Shown here: one piece after another, positions 5,184 through 6,093 of the stretch | Position numbering within the stretch: position 1 is the stretch's first letter | How the letters are laid out: every line of letters starts with the position of its first letter | Source: Acidobacteriota bacterium | GTDB lineage: Bacteria > Acidobacteriota > UBA6911 > RPQK01 > JADFOI01 | Reading direction: 5' to 3' | Assembly (NCBI GenBank): GCA_027295745.1 | Contig: JAPUKI010000358.1 | Span: forward strand, 1 to 6,093 | DNA: 6,093 nucleotides | The notes under the pieces: generated by a model | Database searches by the model: none | The model's input: the letters and a program-made list of their open reading frames with translations, nothing else | Told to the model about the DNA's origin: nothing | Program-made: the position numbers and the translations under genes

Positions 5184-6093
5184 GAAAGCGGTCTTGAGTC
5201 CTTTGTCTCATAGGTTTGTTTCTCTGAACTTGCCAACTCCTTGAAGTAGGGGAGACAGGGACTGAAATCGCCCCTTTCCAGCAGGGCATCCCTTGGGCCC
5301 TGGCGGCAATAATCTCGCACATCACAACTTGGACACTCATAAGCCTGGCTGGGGAGAGCTGAGTCAACACATTCGACCAGGGCCTTCCAGCCCGAGGCGA
5401 CACTCCCAGTTCGCAGGTTGTATTGAGGAACAGGAAAGTTTGTACAGAGGTTCATCTCTCCATAAGGGGTCACGGCCATGGAACTCTTACCGCACCCGCA
5501 GAGAAAAAGCCCGTCGCTTGCCTCGCACTCTTTCTCCACTTCACCTTCTTCCCGCCATTCTCCCAAGATTTCTTGATCCAGTTGGATGACCTGCTGGGCC
5601 GTGATCCGATAGCGCAGCGGCTCCAGGGAACCATCCTGCCGGGGGGTGATCTCTGAGGAGTAGACGAACTTGATTCCCCATCCCTCGACCAGGGCCTTGG
5701 CCTGCTGGACCTCGTGTTGGTTTAGAGTCATGGCGGGCATTTTGATGAGAAGGGGCACCTTGCGTTCCCGCAGCCGCTCGACACCCTCCAGGAACTTCCC
5801 AAAGGATCCCGGAATCCCGGTCACCCTCTCGTAAGTCTCTGGGGTGGCACCGTAGATGGAGATGTCAACTCTCCAGGGCTGAAGGGCCTGAATCTGATCG
5901 GCCCTCTCAGAGGTGATCAGGGTGGCGTTGGTGAGAAGGATGAAGGCAATGCCCTTTTCCTTGGCATAGGTGAGGATTTCAAATGAGTCCCTGCGCGTAA
6001 ACATCTCCCCCCCTGTGAAGGTGATCAAGAAACATCCCTCCTGGGCCAGCTGATCGATAATGCGGAAGGACTCCTGGGTCGAGAGCTCCCCTT
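5180..6093 (-). CDS. Radical SAM/SPASM domain protein, C-terminal part (partial)
   Basis: 303 codons of the 3' part are visible; the frame stays open to the right edge, so the true start and the CxxxCxxC cluster motif lie outside. A TTG at 6028 is internal, because the upstream residues GELSTQESFRIIDQLAQEG match the usual segment before the TGGE motif. The visible TGGEM (normally TGGEP) contacts SAM; TNATLI and DISIYGATPETYERVTG are typical of SPASM enzymes of the PqqE/anSME kind, which modify peptides or activate proteins. The SPASM region has clustered cysteines (codons near 5497-5446), then C-x2-C-x5-C at 5335-5306 and a last cysteine at 5257-5255. The fourth cysteine of the usual CxxCx5CxxxC is a proline (5296-5294). 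The stop overlaps the peptidase start by 4 bases. The substrate cannot be told from the window. Confidence 0.88.
   Translation of the reverse strand, partial: GELSTQESFRIIDQLAQEGCFLITFTGGEMFTRRDSFEILTYAKEKGIAFILLTNATLITSERADQIQALQPWRVDISIYGATPETYERVTGIPGSFGKFLEGVERLRERKVPLLIKMPAMTLNQHEVQQAKALVEGWGIKFVYSSEITPRQDGSLEPLRYRITAQQVIQLDQEILGEWREEGEVEKECEASDGLFLCGCGKSSMAVTPYGEMNLCTNFPVPQYNLRTGSVASGWKALVECVDSALPSQAYECPSCDVRDYCRQGPRDALLERGDFSPCLPYFKELASSEKQTYETKDSRPLS

Noticed and set aside
6026..6028. TTG at 6028 as the true start of the radical SAM gene
   Set aside because: The frame is open upstream to the window edge and encodes typical family residues (GELSTQESFRIIDQLA), so the gene begins outside.

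Overview
All genes in this window lie on the minus strand, so transcription runs from high to low coordinates. The content is a cell-surface polysaccharide locus joined to a small peptide-processing and signalling operon. A fused Wzz/BY-kinase chain-length regulator, a SPASM radical SAM enzyme and a cyclic-nucleotide/HD-GYP hybrid suggest a Gram-negative, possibly Desulfobacterota-like (deltaproteobacterial) or similar environmental bacterium. This assignment is an inference from gene content only. No rRNA, tRNA, transposase or CRISPR array was seen.

Layout in the direction of transcription. (1) 6093-5180: 3' part of a radical SAM/SPASM protein, cut by the window edge before its Fe-S CxxxCxxC motif. 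(2) 5183-4644: an S24/S26-type protease of the Ser/His (SipW-like) class, overlapping gene 1 by 4 bases. (3) 4651-3251: a protein with an N-terminal cNMP-binding fold and a C-terminal HD-GYP domain, both lacking key ligand residues; it overlaps gene 2 by 8 bases. Genes 1-3 look like one translationally coupled operon. (4) 3250-2939: a 312-base intergenic region with a helically phased array of CTGTAAC-containing repeats (period 31-32 bases) and a plausible sigma70 promoter inside the array. (5) 2938-446: an 830-residue polysaccharide co-polymerase fused to a BY-type tyrosine kinase, with an unusual four-cysteine zinc-finger-like tail. (6) 445-174: a 272-base gap with no convincing signal. (7) 173-1: the N-terminus of a second Wzz-type gene, a close paralog of (5), running off the left edge.

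How the parts may work together: the two Wzz-type proteins would control length and export of an exopolysaccharide or O-antigen-like polymer in the inner membrane, with the kinase domain cycling phosphorylation of its tyrosine cluster. The upstream operon pairs a peptide-modifying type of radical SAM enzyme with a leader-peptidase-type protease and a probable non-catalytic nucleotide sensor. Whether it matures a peptide, and whether it controls the polysaccharide genes through the repeat array, is not shown by the sequence and is offered as a hypothesis.
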